Source: Rhizobium sp. 11515TR
Lineage (GTDB): Bacteria > Pseudomonadota > Alphaproteobacteria > Rhizobiales > Rhizobiaceae
DNA length: 64,000 bases
Assembly: GCF_002277895.1 (NCBI RefSeq)
Contig: NZ_CP022998.1
Coordinates: forward strand, 3,329,501-3,393,500
Direction: 5' to 3'
This document shows positions 25,020 through 33,602 of the stretch, one piece after another (positions within the stretch are counted from its first letter, which is position 1; every line of letters starts with the position of its first letter). A program made the translations under genes and the position numbers. A model generated the notes under the pieces. It worked only from the letters and a program-made list of their open reading frames with translations, ran no database searches and was not told where the DNA came from.

Positions 25020-25895
25020 TTATTTGACGGCACCGACCGCGACACCGCGCGTCAGGGTCCGCTGGAAAATAAGGAAGAAGATGATCGTAGGCGTTATGCC
25101 GAGCAGCGAAGCCGCGGCAATTGCCGTCGGGTCCTGCGTATTGGCGCCCGTCAGCACGCCCATAGCAACCGAGATGGTTTGATTGTTGTTGGAAACGAGG
25201 AATACTAGCGGGATCAGAAACTCGTTCCAGGTCCAGATGAAGAAGAAGGTCGCGAGCACTGCAAGCGTCGGCCTGAGCACCGGCACGATCACCATCCAGA
25301 GGATCTGCCAGCGGCTGGCATTGTCGATCTGTGCCGCCTCGATGATCTCCCGCGGGAAGGTCGCCAGCACCGAAGACAAAAGATAGGTCCCGAATGCGGT
25401 ATGCAGCACGCCAATGATCAGGATAACCGAGAGCATCGAGTCGAACAGTCCGACCTGCTTTGACATATAGTAGAGCGGATAGACCAAAGCCTCCTGCGGC
25501 GCCATGATGGATATCAACAGGAGGACGAGAACCCCTTGCCCTCCTCGTACGCGCCCTATGCCGATGGCATAGGCATTCAGCAGGCTAAGGACGACGGCCA
25601 GAATGGCGGTGCATCCGCTGATGAGAACGCTGTTGAAGAGCTTCCGGGGAAAATCGACGGTCGCCCAGAAATTCTTGAGCGCCGTCAGGTCGAAGCTGCG
25701 CGGAAGAGCAAGCGGACCGTTGGCGGCATAGTCGGAAGGCGTCTTGATGGCGTTGACTGCTGCGAGAAAGAACGGAAAGAGCGTGCCGGCGAGGAAAACC
25801 AGGAGAATGCCTAGAACGACCCAGCGGCCGAAGCCGCTTCTTACGCGATGCTCCGTCGAAACGGTGTGTGTGGAAATCGAGGATGCTGTTGCCAT
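25020..25895 (-). CDS. Carbohydrate ABC transporter permease (MalG-like)
   Basis: A 291-residue inner-membrane protein with six helices. It carries the EAA loop REIIEAAQIDNASRWQILWMVIVPVLRP near residue 195. It is the second CUT1 permease of the operon and begins one base after the first permease ends. The N-terminal 25 residues are cytoplasmic and polar. Confidence 0.9.
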   Translation of the reverse strand: MATASSISTHTVSTEHRVRSGFGRWVVLGILLVFLAGTLFPFFLAAVNAIKTPSDYAANGPLALPRSFDLTALKNFWATVDFPRKLFNSVLISGCTAILAVVLSLLNAYAIGIGRVRGGQGVLVLLLISIMAPQEALVYPLYYMSKQVGLFDSMLSVILIIGVLHTAFGTYLLSSVLATFPREIIEAAQIDNASRWQILWMVIVPVLRPTLAVLATFFFIWTWNEFLIPLVFLVSNNNQTISVAMGVLTGANTQDPTAIAAASLLGITPTIIFFLIFQRTLTRGVAVGAVK

Positions 25896-25896
25896 C

Positions 25897-26802
25897 TCAA
25901 TGCCCTCCTTCGGCCTGCTTCGACTGCATACGCAGGAAAACGATGCCGAGTATGATGGTCATCACCGTCTGCAACGTCGCGATGGCTGCCGCGTATCCGA
26001 CGCGGTTCGTCGTGAAGAAATGGTAGTATGACAGATAGGATGGAACCGTCGTCGCATTGTCCGGCCCACCTGACGTCAGCACATAGATCGGCGCGAAGAC
26101 CTTGAGCGCCGCGATCAGCGTCGTCAGCGCGACGACAAAGATTTCAGGCATCAGCATCGGAATGGTAATGGCGCGAAAACGCGCGAACCAGCTCGCATTG
26201 TCGAGCTCGGCAGCCTCGTAGAGAGAAGGATCGACGCGAGCCAATCCGGACATGAACACGACCAGGCAATAGCCCACCTGCACCCAGACGATAACGGCCG
26301 AAACTGCCCACAGCGCATAAGTGGCATCCCCCAGCCAGTTCTTCGCCATGAAATCGAGGCCGATTGCCTTCAGCACCGCATTGATGATGCCGATGGGGTT
26401 GAGAATCCACGCCCAAAGCACGCCGGCTGCTGTCAGCGGCAGGATCTGCGGCAGGTAGAAGCCTGCGCGAAAGAAACTCGACCATGTCTGGCTGAATTGC
26501 GCACTGATATAATCAAACAGCACCGCCGCCAGCACCAGCCCCAATATGATGGGCACGATCGTCATCGAGATGATGAACAGCAGCGTATGTTGGATGGAAC
26601 CCCAGAAAGCCGCATCGTGAAGCAGCCGCTGGTAATTCTCAAAGCCAACATATCGCGGCGGAATGACGCCGCCCTTCCATGTCGTAAAGCTGATGGCGAA
26701 ATTGGCAATCAGCGGAACGAGCACGATAAGAACAAACCCCAGCACGCCGGGGATCATATAGAGATAGTACCCCGCCCTGCCGGCGCTCTTCGACTTATCC
26801 AT
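25897..26802 (-). CDS. Sugar ABC transporter permease (MalF-like)
   Basis: A 301-residue inner-membrane protein with six helices and the EAA loop YEAAELDNASWFARFRAITIPML near residue 205. It pairs with the downstream MalG-like permease to form the channel of a CUT1 sugar importer. It lies 71 bases after the substrate-binding protein gene. Confidence 0.9.
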   Translation of the reverse strand: MDKSKSAGRAGYYLYMIPGVLGFVLIVLVPLIANFAISFTTWKGGVIPPRYVGFENYQRLLHDAAFWGSIQHTLLFIISMTIVPIILGLVLAAVLFDYISAQFSQTWSSFFRAGFYLPQILPLTAAGVLWAWILNPIGIINAVLKAIGLDFMAKNWLGDATYALWAVSAVIVWVQVGYCLVVFMSGLARVDPSLYEAAELDNASWFARFRAITIPMLMPEIFVVALTTLIAALKVFAPIYVLTSGGPDNATTVPSYLSYYHFFTTNRVGYAAAIATLQTVMTIILGIVFLRMQSKQAEGGH

Positions 26803-26873
26803 CGAAATCCTCCAGTCCGATACGGCAAGGCGGCATGAAAGCCGTCTTGCCGTTGTGATTGTCGCCGATGGTG

Positions 26874-28142
26874 TTACTGCGCCGCCTGCACGTCGTCGTA
26901 GGCCTTCTTCAGACGCTCCGCGAACTGATCAGGCGTGGTCGAACCGTTGACAAGACCCGTGGTCGCCTGGATCAGCAGTTCGTAATAGCCGGGCACCGGC
27001 CAGTCCGGGTAGAAGCCAAGACCGCCCTTGCTGGAGATCTGGTTGAAGAGTTCGACATTGCGCTTGCCGACTTCGTCGGTAACCGTGGCCGGATCGGCGG
27101 CGATGGCAACGCCACCGAGATTGGCCTGCAGGTTCTGGTTTTCCTTGCTCAGGACGAGATCGATGAACTCGTAGGAGAGGTCCTTGTTCTTGGCACTCTT
27201 CGGCACCATGAACAGGTTGCCGGTCGAACCCACACTGTACTTCGGGGTCGGGAAGATGAACTGGCTCCACTTAAAGGACTTGATCGAACTCGCGAAGTTG
27301 CCGTTATTCCAGGTGCCGCTGACAAACATCGGCGCTGTGCCCGACGAGAAGAGATTGTCGGCGCCGCCGGTACCCTTCAGGCCGGTCGAATCCTTTGAAA
27401 TGTAACCCTTGCTCACCCAGTCGGCGATCTTCTGCGCGGCAAACAGGAAGGGTTTGGTATCGAGCGGTGCCTTGAGGCCCTGATAGTTCTTGACCCAGGT
27501 GTCGTCAGCCTGCGTCAGCGCCAGCGTATAGACCAGGTGCTGTGCGTTGGAATCCACCGTACCATAGGCAAGCGGCGTAATGCCCTTCTTCTTGAAAGTG
27601 TCCAACGCAGCTTCGAACTCGTCCAGCGTGGTGGGCACTTTCACGCCGTTGGCCTGGAACATGTCGATATTGTAGAAAACCGAAACGAATTCGCCATAGA
27701 CCGGAATGCCGATGATCGGGCCTGAACCGTAGATGCCGTTGCCATCGTATTTGCTGAGCTGGCTATTGGTTTCGTTGAGGATTTTGTCCCAGCCGCGCGA
27801 TTTGAATTGATCGTCGAGCGGCGTCAGCAGGCCCTGCGAGGCGACGAGACCTGCAGTGGCATTCCCCTTGTTGTATTCAAGCACATCCGGCGCCTGATCC
27901 GAATTGAGGATGAGGCTGCCAGCCTTCTGCAATTGCTCGAATGTCTTCTGTTCGAAATTGATCGTGACGTCGGGATGCTTGGCTTTCAGCTCTTCGAGCG
28001 CCTTGGTCCATGCCTTGGCCTGCGAAGTGTCCGGCAGTTCGAACCACCAGACGTTAAATGTCTTGCTCTGGGCTTGCGCCACACCGGCAGCCAACAGAAG
28101 CGACATGCCGGCTGTGATCGCCAGCTTCGAAAAAATATTCAT
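26874..28142 (-). CDS. Sugar ABC transporter substrate-binding protein
   Basis: A 422-residue periplasmic protein with a Sec signal peptide (MNIFSKLAITAGMSLLLAAG, cleavage near AQAQS). The mature part has the family 1 extracellular binding fold (FNVWWFELPDTSQ...). ATG 28142 has GGAGGAG upstream. It belongs to the LacI-controlled operon with two permeases, an ATPase, an isomerase and a dehydrogenase. The cognate sugar is unknown; the enzymes nearby suggest an inositol-like or keto-sugar substrate. Confidence 0.9.
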   Translation of the reverse strand: MNIFSKLAITAGMSLLLAAGVAQAQSKTFNVWWFELPDTSQAKAWTKALEELKAKHPDVTINFEQKTFEQLQKAGSLILNSDQAPDVLEYNKGNATAGLVASQGLLTPLDDQFKSRGWDKILNETNSQLSKYDGNGIYGSGPIIGIPVYGEFVSVFYNIDMFQANGVKVPTTLDEFEAALDTFKKKGITPLAYGTVDSNAQHLVYTLALTQADDTWVKNYQGLKAPLDTKPFLFAAQKIADWVSKGYISKDSTGLKGTGGADNLFSSGTAPMFVSGTWNNGNFASSIKSFKWSQFIFPTPKYSVGSTGNLFMVPKSAKNKDLSYEFIDLVLSKENQNLQANLGGVAIAADPATVTDEVGKRNVELFNQISSKGGLGFYPDWPVPGYYELLIQATTGLVNGSTTPDQFAERLKKAYDDVQAAQ

Positions 28143-28378
28143 ATATTCTCCTCCACCATGCGAACCGTGACGGTATCTGTCCGATGACATGGCCCGCGCT
28201 GCCATCGGCGTTTTCCTCTTATCTGCACCAAGCGCCCGCCTGTCACATGGGACAAGGAGCGGACGCTCGGCAGTTCCTCCGTTTGGGTACCCGTCCTGCC
28301 CGAAACATCAGACGCTCCGGGCACTTCATTAACGCACAACTCGCTTCCTAAATCGATGCAGATTCGCAAATGCGCGCT

Positions 28379-29272
28379 TTACTCGACGAAATCACCACCC
28401 CGGCTTCTCTTGAGATAGTTCAGGCCGTGAACCTGGCCAGTCATTTCGAGCGCATCGCGATAAACCGGGTCATGCCAGCCCTCGATATCGATGGAACCGG
28501 ACCAGCCGGCCAAGCGCAGCTCGGAAATGATGTCGGTCCAGTTGCTGTCACCAAAGCCCGGCGTGCGCATGAAGACGAACTTCTCCTTGCCGAAGATGCC
28601 GTGCTCCTTGATGACGTCCCAACGGATAGTTGCATCCTTACCGTGGACGTGGAAAATCTTCTTCGCCCATTTGCGGATCTGCGGCAGCGGCTCGATTAGA
28701 TAGACCATCTGATGGCAAGGCTCCCATTCCAGGCCGAGATTGTCGTCCGGAGTCTCGTTGAACATCAGTTCCCAGGCATCCGGATTATGCGCGATGTTCC
28801 AATCGCCGGTCGCCCAGTTGCCGTCCATGGCGCAGTTTTCGAAGGCGATCTTGATGCCCTTGTCGGCAGCACGCTTGGCAAGTTCGCTCCAGATCTGCTT
28901 ATAGCGCGGCAGACTATCGGTGAGCGGCTGGTTACGGATACGGCCGGTGAAGCCGGCAACGCAGGTCGCGCCGAAATGATGAGCATTGTCGATGCAATCC
29001 TTCCAGCCTTGCAGCGTCTGCAGGTCCATTTCACGCTCTTCGAGCGGATTGCCGAACATGCCGAGAGTAGAGATGGTGATGTCGCGGTCGCCGATGGCCT
29101 CGCGGCAGCGCTTGCCGAGCTCCGCAAGGTTCTGACCGTTGGTCGTCTGCCAGAAGAAGGGCTCGAAGCTCTCGAAGCCGAGATCAGCGATCTTGGCGAT
29201 ATTCTGGGCTGCATCCTCGTTCGCCGCCCTGATCATCGTGCCGATGCGGATGGCCTTTGCCGGATTTGTCAT
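28379..29272 (-). CDS. Sugar phosphate isomerase/epimerase (TIM barrel)
   Basis: A 297-residue AP-endonuclease-2 fold TIM barrel. Metal-ligand type segments are KIAFENCAMDGNW, LGLEWEPCHQM, FHVHGKDA and SIDIEGWHDP. Such proteins epimerise or isomerise keto-sugars and often pair with Gfo/Idh/MocA dehydrogenases. That is so here: the partner gene is 7 bases upstream. A 236-base gap with no evident gene separates it from the binding-protein gene. Confidence 0.87.
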   Translation of the reverse strand: MTNPAKAIRIGTMIRAANEDAAQNIAKIADLGFESFEPFFWQTTNGQNLAELGKRCREAIGDRDITISTLGMFGNPLEEREMDLQTLQGWKDCIDNAHHFGATCVAGFTGRIRNQPLTDSLPRYKQIWSELAKRAADKGIKIAFENCAMDGNWATGDWNIAHNPDAWELMFNETPDDNLGLEWEPCHQMVYLIEPLPQIRKWAKKIFHVHGKDATIRWDVIKEHGIFGKEKFVFMRTPGFGDSNWTDIISELRLAGWSGSIDIEGWHDPVYRDALEMTGQVHGLNYLKRSRGGDFVE

Positions 29273-29279
29273 GATGTCA

Positions 29280-30320
29280 TTATCCTTGTGCTGAAATGTC
29301 GACGCGCCGGCCGGTCTTGGCGCTCTCGATCGCGCCTAAGACCATCGCCAGGCTGCGAATGTTGTCAGAGCTCGCCGTTTCCGGCGGCTTGCCCGTTTTG
29401 ATCGCTTCGATGAAGGAGGCGATGACACTGGCATGGCCATGCGTCTCCTCCTCATGCTTCGGTCCGGGAACCTCGATCGGCGTAAAGCCGTGCAGCAGAC
29501 CCGGCTCGTTGCCGGCAACGGCGGCCTCGAAATTCTCTTCACCATCCCAGGTTAGCGTGCCCTTGCTGCCGGTAAGCCGCCACTCACTTTCCCAGCTCGT
29601 GCGCCGGCCTTCGGCACACCAGGAACCGCGATAGCTGAAGACGACATCATCGGAGAAATCGAAGAGCGCATGCGCCGAGGCGCCATGCTTGTACCAGGAG
29701 CCTACCGGATTCTTTTCGATGCAATAGACCGAAAGCGGCACCTTGCCGGAGACGAAGCGGGCGGCATCGAAGGTGTGGATCGCCATATCGAGTAGCAGCA
29801 CATTGTCCATTTCTTCGCGGAAGCCGCCGAAATGCGGCCCCAGGAAGAAATCGCAATGAACGCCCGTCAGCTCCCCGATCGCCCCCTCCTCGACAAAGCG
29901 TCGCAGCCGACGGATACCGGAGATAAAGCGGCGGTTCTGGATGATGGCATGGATCTTGCCGGCTTCAGCGGCCAGATCGATCAGCGCTGCGCCCTCGGCG
30001 AGCGACGTTGCCATCGGCTTTTCGCTCAGCACATGACAGCCAGCCTTCAGCGCCGTGGACACGACGCCGAAGCGCGCAGCCGGAATGACGATATCGAAGA
30101 CCAGATCCGCCTTGGTCGCAGCAATGACCTCCGCGAGGTCGGAGCCGATGACGGCCCCGTCGAGTGAGAATTCTTTCGCAAGATTTTCAGCGGTCGCTCG
30201 ATTGAGATCGACCAGGCCGACAATCTGAATAGATTCGGCAAGCGCCGGCGTCGAGGTGATGGCCCTGAGCCAGCCCTTGGACATAGCTCCGCACCCGCAC
30301 AAAATGGCATTAAATTTCAC
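29280..30320 (-). CDS. Gfo/Idh/MocA family oxidoreductase
   Basis: A 346-residue NAD(P)-dependent sugar dehydrogenase. The Rossmann motif is AILCGCGAMSKGWLRAI, and SEKPMATSLAEGAALIDLA lies near residue 92. The start is GTG 30320, which follows GGAGG by five bases; upstream in-frame sequence lacks a site. It is the first gene of the sugar operon and is divergent from the LacI repressor. Together with the TIM-barrel isomerase it probably oxidises the imported sugar. Confidence 0.87.
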   Translation of the reverse strand: MKFNAILCGCGAMSKGWLRAITSTPALAESIQIVGLVDLNRATAENLAKEFSLDGAVIGSDLAEVIAATKADLVFDIVIPAARFGVVSTALKAGCHVLSEKPMATSLAEGAALIDLAAEAGKIHAIIQNRRFISGIRRLRRFVEEGAIGELTGVHCDFFLGPHFGGFREEMDNVLLLDMAIHTFDAARFVSGKVPLSVYCIEKNPVGSWYKHGASAHALFDFSDDVVFSYRGSWCAEGRRTSWESEWRLTGSKGTLTWDGEENFEAAVAGNEPGLLHGFTPIEVPGPKHEEETHGHASVIASFIEAIKTGKPPETASSDNIRSLAMVLGAIESAKTGRRVDISAQG

Positions 30321-30366
30321 GATGTCCTCCAGCGGGCGGTGCGTAAACCCCTCATGACACACGCTC

Positions 30367-30380
30367 CGTAAACGTTTACG
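30367..30380. promoter_or_regulatory. LacI-family operator of the sugar operon
   Basis: CGTAAACGTTTACG is a perfect 14-bp palindrome with the central CG of LacI-type operators. It lies between the divergent starts of the dehydrogenase (30320) and the LacI-family gene (30430), so it could control both. Confidence 0.72.
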
Positions 30381-30429
30381 ATACTATGCGAAAAGATTTT
30401 CCTGTGTCAATAGAGGAGGACTATGGAAA

Positions 30430-31500
30430 ATGGCGCATGGAGGAAAACTGCGGCCGATGAAGGGAATTCGTCAGCTTGCCGAGCATCTCGATATCTCGAT
30501 CGGCACGGTATCACGCGCATTGAACGGCAAGCCCGATGTCAACGAGGAGACCCGCAAGCGCGTTCTCGCCGCTGCCGAGCAACTGGGTTATGTCGCCAAT
30601 CAATCGGGACGCAGCCTGCGACAGGGCACAACAAATGTCATCGGCCTGATGATCCAGTCCAGCAGGGAAACGGTCGAGAACAGCGACAATTTCTTCCTGA
30701 CCGTGACGGGCGGGCTGCAGAGCGTCTTCTCGCGACACAATCTCGATTTGATCATGCTTCCCTGCCCGCATGACGAAGACCCTTATGAATATCTGAAGCG
30801 TATGGTGGCGCGGCGTATTGCCGATGCGATGATCATTTCGGAAACGCAGCGTGTCGACAAGCGCTTCGATCTGCTCGCCAAGGCAAAGATCCCGTTTGTA
30901 GCGCTTGGTCGCAGTCTTTCCGGCGCACAGCATGCCTGGGCCGACCTCGATTTCGACGGCGTCGCCAACGCCGCTGTCGACCGGCTCGTGGCGCACGGGC
31001 ATCGTCGCATCGCCATCAGCGCGCCAGCAAGCGAGATCAATCTCGGCATCATCTTCGTGGAAGGCTATCGCCGGGCGCTGGAGCGGCACGGCATCGCCTA
31101 TGACCCTGCACTGGTCCTTCGCGCCAAATCGAGCGAACAGGGTGGTTACCAAATTGGCGACGAACTGCTGAAGCTGCAAGATAGGCCGACCGCAGTGATC
31201 CTGATCTACGAATTGATGGCGATCGGCCTCTATCGCCGCCTCATGGAAGCCGGCATCGTTCCAGGCCGCGACATTGCAGTCGTCAGCTTCCGCGAGGCGC
31301 CCCGCGCCAAATTCCTGCAGCCGGCGCTGACCTGCTTCCGCACCTCGGTGCATGATCTTGGCGTCGAGCTGGCTGAAATCCTGCTCTCCAGCATGCCCGC
31401 CTACAGCCAGGAGTATCCGAGAAAGACGCGTCAGACCGTTTGGCCGCTCGAGCTCATTCCCGGCGAGAGTGATGCTTTCCAGCTGATTGCCCAAAAATAG
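30430..31500 (+). CDS. LacI family transcriptional regulator
   Basis: A 356-residue repressor. The N-terminal helix-turn-helix is at about residues 10-60 (IRQLAEHLDISIGTVSRAL, then the hinge VANQSGRSLRQG), and a periplasmic-binding-protein-like sensor follows to the end. ATG 30430 has AGGAGG ten bases upstream; an ATG at 30423 is in another frame and gives a spurious peptide. It is divergent from the sugar operon, with a perfect palindrome between. Confidence 0.9.
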   Translation: MAHGGKLRPMKGIRQLAEHLDISIGTVSRALNGKPDVNEETRKRVLAAAEQLGYVANQSGRSLRQGTTNVIGLMIQSSRETVENSDNFFLTVTGGLQSVFSRHNLDLIMLPCPHDEDPYEYLKRMVARRIADAMIISETQRVDKRFDLLAKAKIPFVALGRSLSGAQHAWADLDFDGVANAAVDRLVAHGHRRIAISAPASEINLGIIFVEGYRRALERHGIAYDPALVLRAKSSEQGGYQIGDELLKLQDRPTAVILIYELMAIGLYRRLMEAGIVPGRDIAVVSFREAPRAKFLQPALTCFRTSVHDLGVELAEILLSSMPAYSQEYPRKTRQTVWPLELIPGESDAFQLIAQK

Positions 31501-31586
31501 CAGCGCGAAACGCCGCACGGCCGCTTCGATGGTTGCAGCATCGCCCGTCAATTGCCATGTAGACATCGCAAACAGGGGCCTAGGGC

Positions 31587-31976
31587 TTGAGCGAAGAAAC
31601 GATCACACTTTACGAAGCGATCGGCGGCGACCGAACCGTACGGGCGTTGACTGCGCGCTTTTACGAACTGATGGATACACTGCCGGAGGCGGCCAATTGC
31701 CGCGCCGTGCACCCGCCGAGCCTCGAAGGCTCGCGGGAGAAATTCTATGAATATCTGACCGGTTATCTCGGCGGGCCGCAGCTCTACATCGAGAAGCGCG
31801 GCCATCCGCGCCTGCGCAGCCGGCATTTCGTCGCCGCCATCGGCCCGAAGGAGCGCGACGAGTGGCTGCTGTGCTTCCGCCGCGCCATGGACGAAACCAT
31901 CGAAAACGAAAAGCTGCGGGCCGTCATCTGGGAGCCGGTCGAACGTCTGGCCTTTCATATGCAGAACAGGGAATGA
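31587..31976 (+). CDS. Group II truncated haemoglobin
   Basis: A 129-residue 2-on-2 globin. The proximal histidine is His80 in RLRSRHFVAAI; the distal-side start is LYEAIGGDRTVRALTARFYELM, and RDEWLLCFRRAMDE contains the conserved group II Trp. The start is TTG 31587. It may bind oxygen or nitric oxide. The DUF423 gene begins 7 bases downstream, so the two are probably cotranscribed. Confidence 0.88.
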   Translation: MSEETITLYEAIGGDRTVRALTARFYELMDTLPEAANCRAVHPPSLEGSREKFYEYLTGYLGGPQLYIEKRGHPRLRSRHFVAAIGPKERDEWLLCFRRAMDETIENEKLRAVIWEPVERLAFHMQNRE

Positions 31977-31983
31977 GGAAAAC

Positions 31984-32361
31984 ATGAGCATCGGCGCCTT
32001 AATCCGTCCGGCCACCCTGTTTATCGCCGGCATTCTCGGCGGTGGCGGTGTGGCACTGGCCGCAGCCGCGACTCATGGCGGCGACACGCATTTCCTCGGT
32101 GCAGCCTCCACCATGAGCCTCGCCCACGCCCCTGCCCTCCTGGCGCTTTATGCCGGCTATGACCGTGTCCGCACCGCGCCGATTGCGGCTGTCCTGCTGG
32201 GGTTGGGAACGCTGATCTTCGCCGGTGATCTCATCAACAGGCATTTCGGCGGCGGCTCGCTGTTTCCGATGGCCGCTCCGACGGGCGGAATGGGCATGAT
32301 CGCCGGCTGGGCGGCGATTGCGCTCGGCGCTTTCTTCAGAACCGGTGCAACCAAGGCCTGA
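31984..32361 (+). CDS. DUF423 family membrane protein
   Basis: A 125-residue protein with four predicted membrane helices. It has the DUF423 pattern of glycines and an AHAPALLALYAGYD segment, then a GTLIFAGDLINRHFGG helix. Its function is unknown. It follows the globin gene with a short gap and a GAGGAAA ribosome site. Confidence 0.83.
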   Translation: MSIGALIRPATLFIAGILGGGGVALAAAATHGGDTHFLGAASTMSLAHAPALLALYAGYDRVRTAPIAAVLLGLGTLIFAGDLINRHFGGGSLFPMAAPTGGMGMIAGWAAIALGAFFRTGATKA

Positions 32362-32395
32362 GAAAAGCTATTTTACCGAGGTAGGCGACGCTGTC

Positions 32396-32710
32396 TCAAA
32401 TCCCCGGAACGACAGCAAAGCCTTCGAATTGCGGCGGCCCCCAATAGAGGCGCTTGTTATCGGCAGCATTGCGGTGCGCCATGCGAAAATGCTCGGATTT
32501 CGTCCAGTTGATGAAAGCTTCTTCGCTGTGCCAGGTCGTGTGCGAGGAAAACAGCGTATAGCCCTCCTCCAAGCTGGATTTACCGCGCAGGAGACGGAAC
32601 TCGAGAAAACCAGGCACTTCCGATAGGCGTGAATCGCGGCCCCTCCAGACCTCTTCGAATTCGCCCTCCAAACCGATGACGACCTTGAAGCGGCTCATGG
32701 CGATGTACAT
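32396..32710 (-). CDS. hmuQ: HmuQ/IsdG-like haem-degrading monooxygenase
   Basis: A 104-residue ABM-fold protein. The segment TWHSEEAFINWTKSEHFRMAHRN aligns with the catalytic Trp/His region of IsdG. The N-terminal position that is Asn in IsdG is Ser here (AMSRFKV, codon AGC). IsdG-type enzymes open the haem ring and release iron; rhizobial HmuQ belongs to this group. It is the third gene of a minus-strand operon behind an iron box and lies beside the hmu cluster, supporting a haem role. Symbol by family and context. Confidence 0.72.
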   Translation of the reverse strand: MYIAMSRFKVVIGLEGEFEEVWRGRDSRLSEVPGFLEFRLLRGKSSLEEGYTLFSSHTTWHSEEAFINWTKSEHFRMAHRNAADNKRLYWGPPQFEGFAVVPGI

Positions 32711-32728
32711 GGCAACCTCGTTCGGCGA

Positions 32729-33007
32729 TCAGACCTTCTTTCGACGGGCGACAGTCTTATCCACGGCAGGCGCAAAGGCAACGACATTTGCGCCATTGCG
32801 GCTCGTTTCATCGAGCGGCTGCTCCGGCGCCTCTCCGGACTGCCGCGTCTTCCAGGCTGGAAATGTCGCGACATTGGCGGCCTGCCGTTGTTCCTTGGCG
32901 CGGCGCATCAGCAGTTCATAGAGTTCGGGCACTAGGCCATCGCCGTTCTGTGCGGCCAGCTTGTGCAGGCCGATCAGCATAAACCCGTCAGGGCCGTTAT
33001 CGATCAT
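32729..33007 (-). CDS. Small protein of unknown function in the iron operon
   Basis: A 92-residue hydrophilic protein with a short helical N-terminal half (FMLIGLHKLAAQNGDGLVPELYELLMRR) and a basic C-terminus (VARRKKV). No family was recognised. Its start overlaps the stop of the DUF2325 gene (ATGA), and the haem-oxygenase-like gene follows 18 bases on, so it is part of the same transcript. Confidence 0.7.
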   Translation of the reverse strand: MIDNGPDGFMLIGLHKLAAQNGDGLVPELYELLMRRAKEQRQAANVATFPAWKTRQSGEAPEQPLDETSRNGANVVAFAPAVDKTVARRKKV

Positions 33008-33402
33008 CTTGAAGCGTCTCGTTCTTTCATGGTCTGCAGCGCCCGCTCGAGGCTGGATTTGCTGCCATTGCGCAAGGGAATGAAGGCCTTGCCGAACTTC
33101 TTGCAGCCCGTCTTCACGCGCAGGCAGGCATCATGGCTGATGCAATCGATCGGGCAGAACACGCAGTCGACCGATGGCAGCACGGTGTCGATGCGGGAAA
33201 CCGCCTCGCGAAGGCCGCCATCGTGGTGGATCAGTTCGGCACCGAAATTGCTGGCAATCTGGCGAAGATGCGCCACCTGGCAATCGCGACCGCCCACATA
33301 GAGGAAGCTACGCACATCGAGAGTGGATTTCCCGGAAACCTGCACCGTTGTCTGCGCTTCGCGGCTCTCGCGACCAGAATCCCTCTTCCCCTTACGCGCC
33401 AT
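33004..33402 (-). CDS. DUF2325 domain-containing protein
   Basis: A 132-residue protein. The DUF2325 core starts FLYVGGRDCQVAHLRQIASNFGAELIHHDGG and ends with a cysteine-rich stretch (SVDCVFCPIDCISHDACLRVKTGCKKFG) holding five cysteines that could bind metal or a cluster. The N-terminus is basic and disordered. It is the first gene of a three-gene operon ending in an HmuQ-like enzyme. An AT-rich TGA-N9-TCA iron box is 95 bases upstream. Function unknown. Confidence 0.8.
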   Translation of the reverse strand: MARKGKRDSGRESREAQTTVQVSGKSTLDVRSFLYVGGRDCQVAHLRQIASNFGAELIHHDGGLREAVSRIDTVLPSVDCVFCPIDCISHDACLRVKTGCKKFGKAFIPLRNGSKSSLERALQTMKERDASR

Positions 33403-33496
33403 GCATCACCCGTTTGCTGGTTGCTCTTCCACGCTCGATTCCACCGAGCGTGAGGCGAACCTTAGTAAACATGAGTTTTGGAGTAAAGTATAAAGT

Positions 33497-33511
33497 TGAG
33501 AATTTTTATCA
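33497..33511. promoter_or_regulatory. Iron-responsive (RirA/IRO-type) box
   Basis: TGA-GAATTTTTA-TCA matches the rhizobial IRO consensus TGA-N9-TCA with an AT-rich centre, within an AT-rich promoter-like region 33450-33520. It precedes the minus-strand DUF2325 gene. It predicts repression by RirA when iron is plentiful. Confidence 0.55.
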
Positions 33512-33602
33512 TATTTTAAAGCACTTGGCAGATGGCTGGCATTTGCCCCTTCCAGAACCGGTAAACGGCATCCGGTCACACCTAGCCGGCGGGCCTCAGG
33601 AC

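Noticed and set aside
20818..30320. A single classical thuEFGKAB trehalose operon
   Set aside because: thuAB-like genes are separated from the ABC genes by a TetR-SMR pair on the same strand, and the two loci have different operator palindromes.
30423..30773. Alternative frame starting at ATG 30423 after AGGAGG
   Set aside because: The spacing to the ribosome site is only three bases and the product is not protein-like. The LacI frame at 30430 uses the same site at good spacing.
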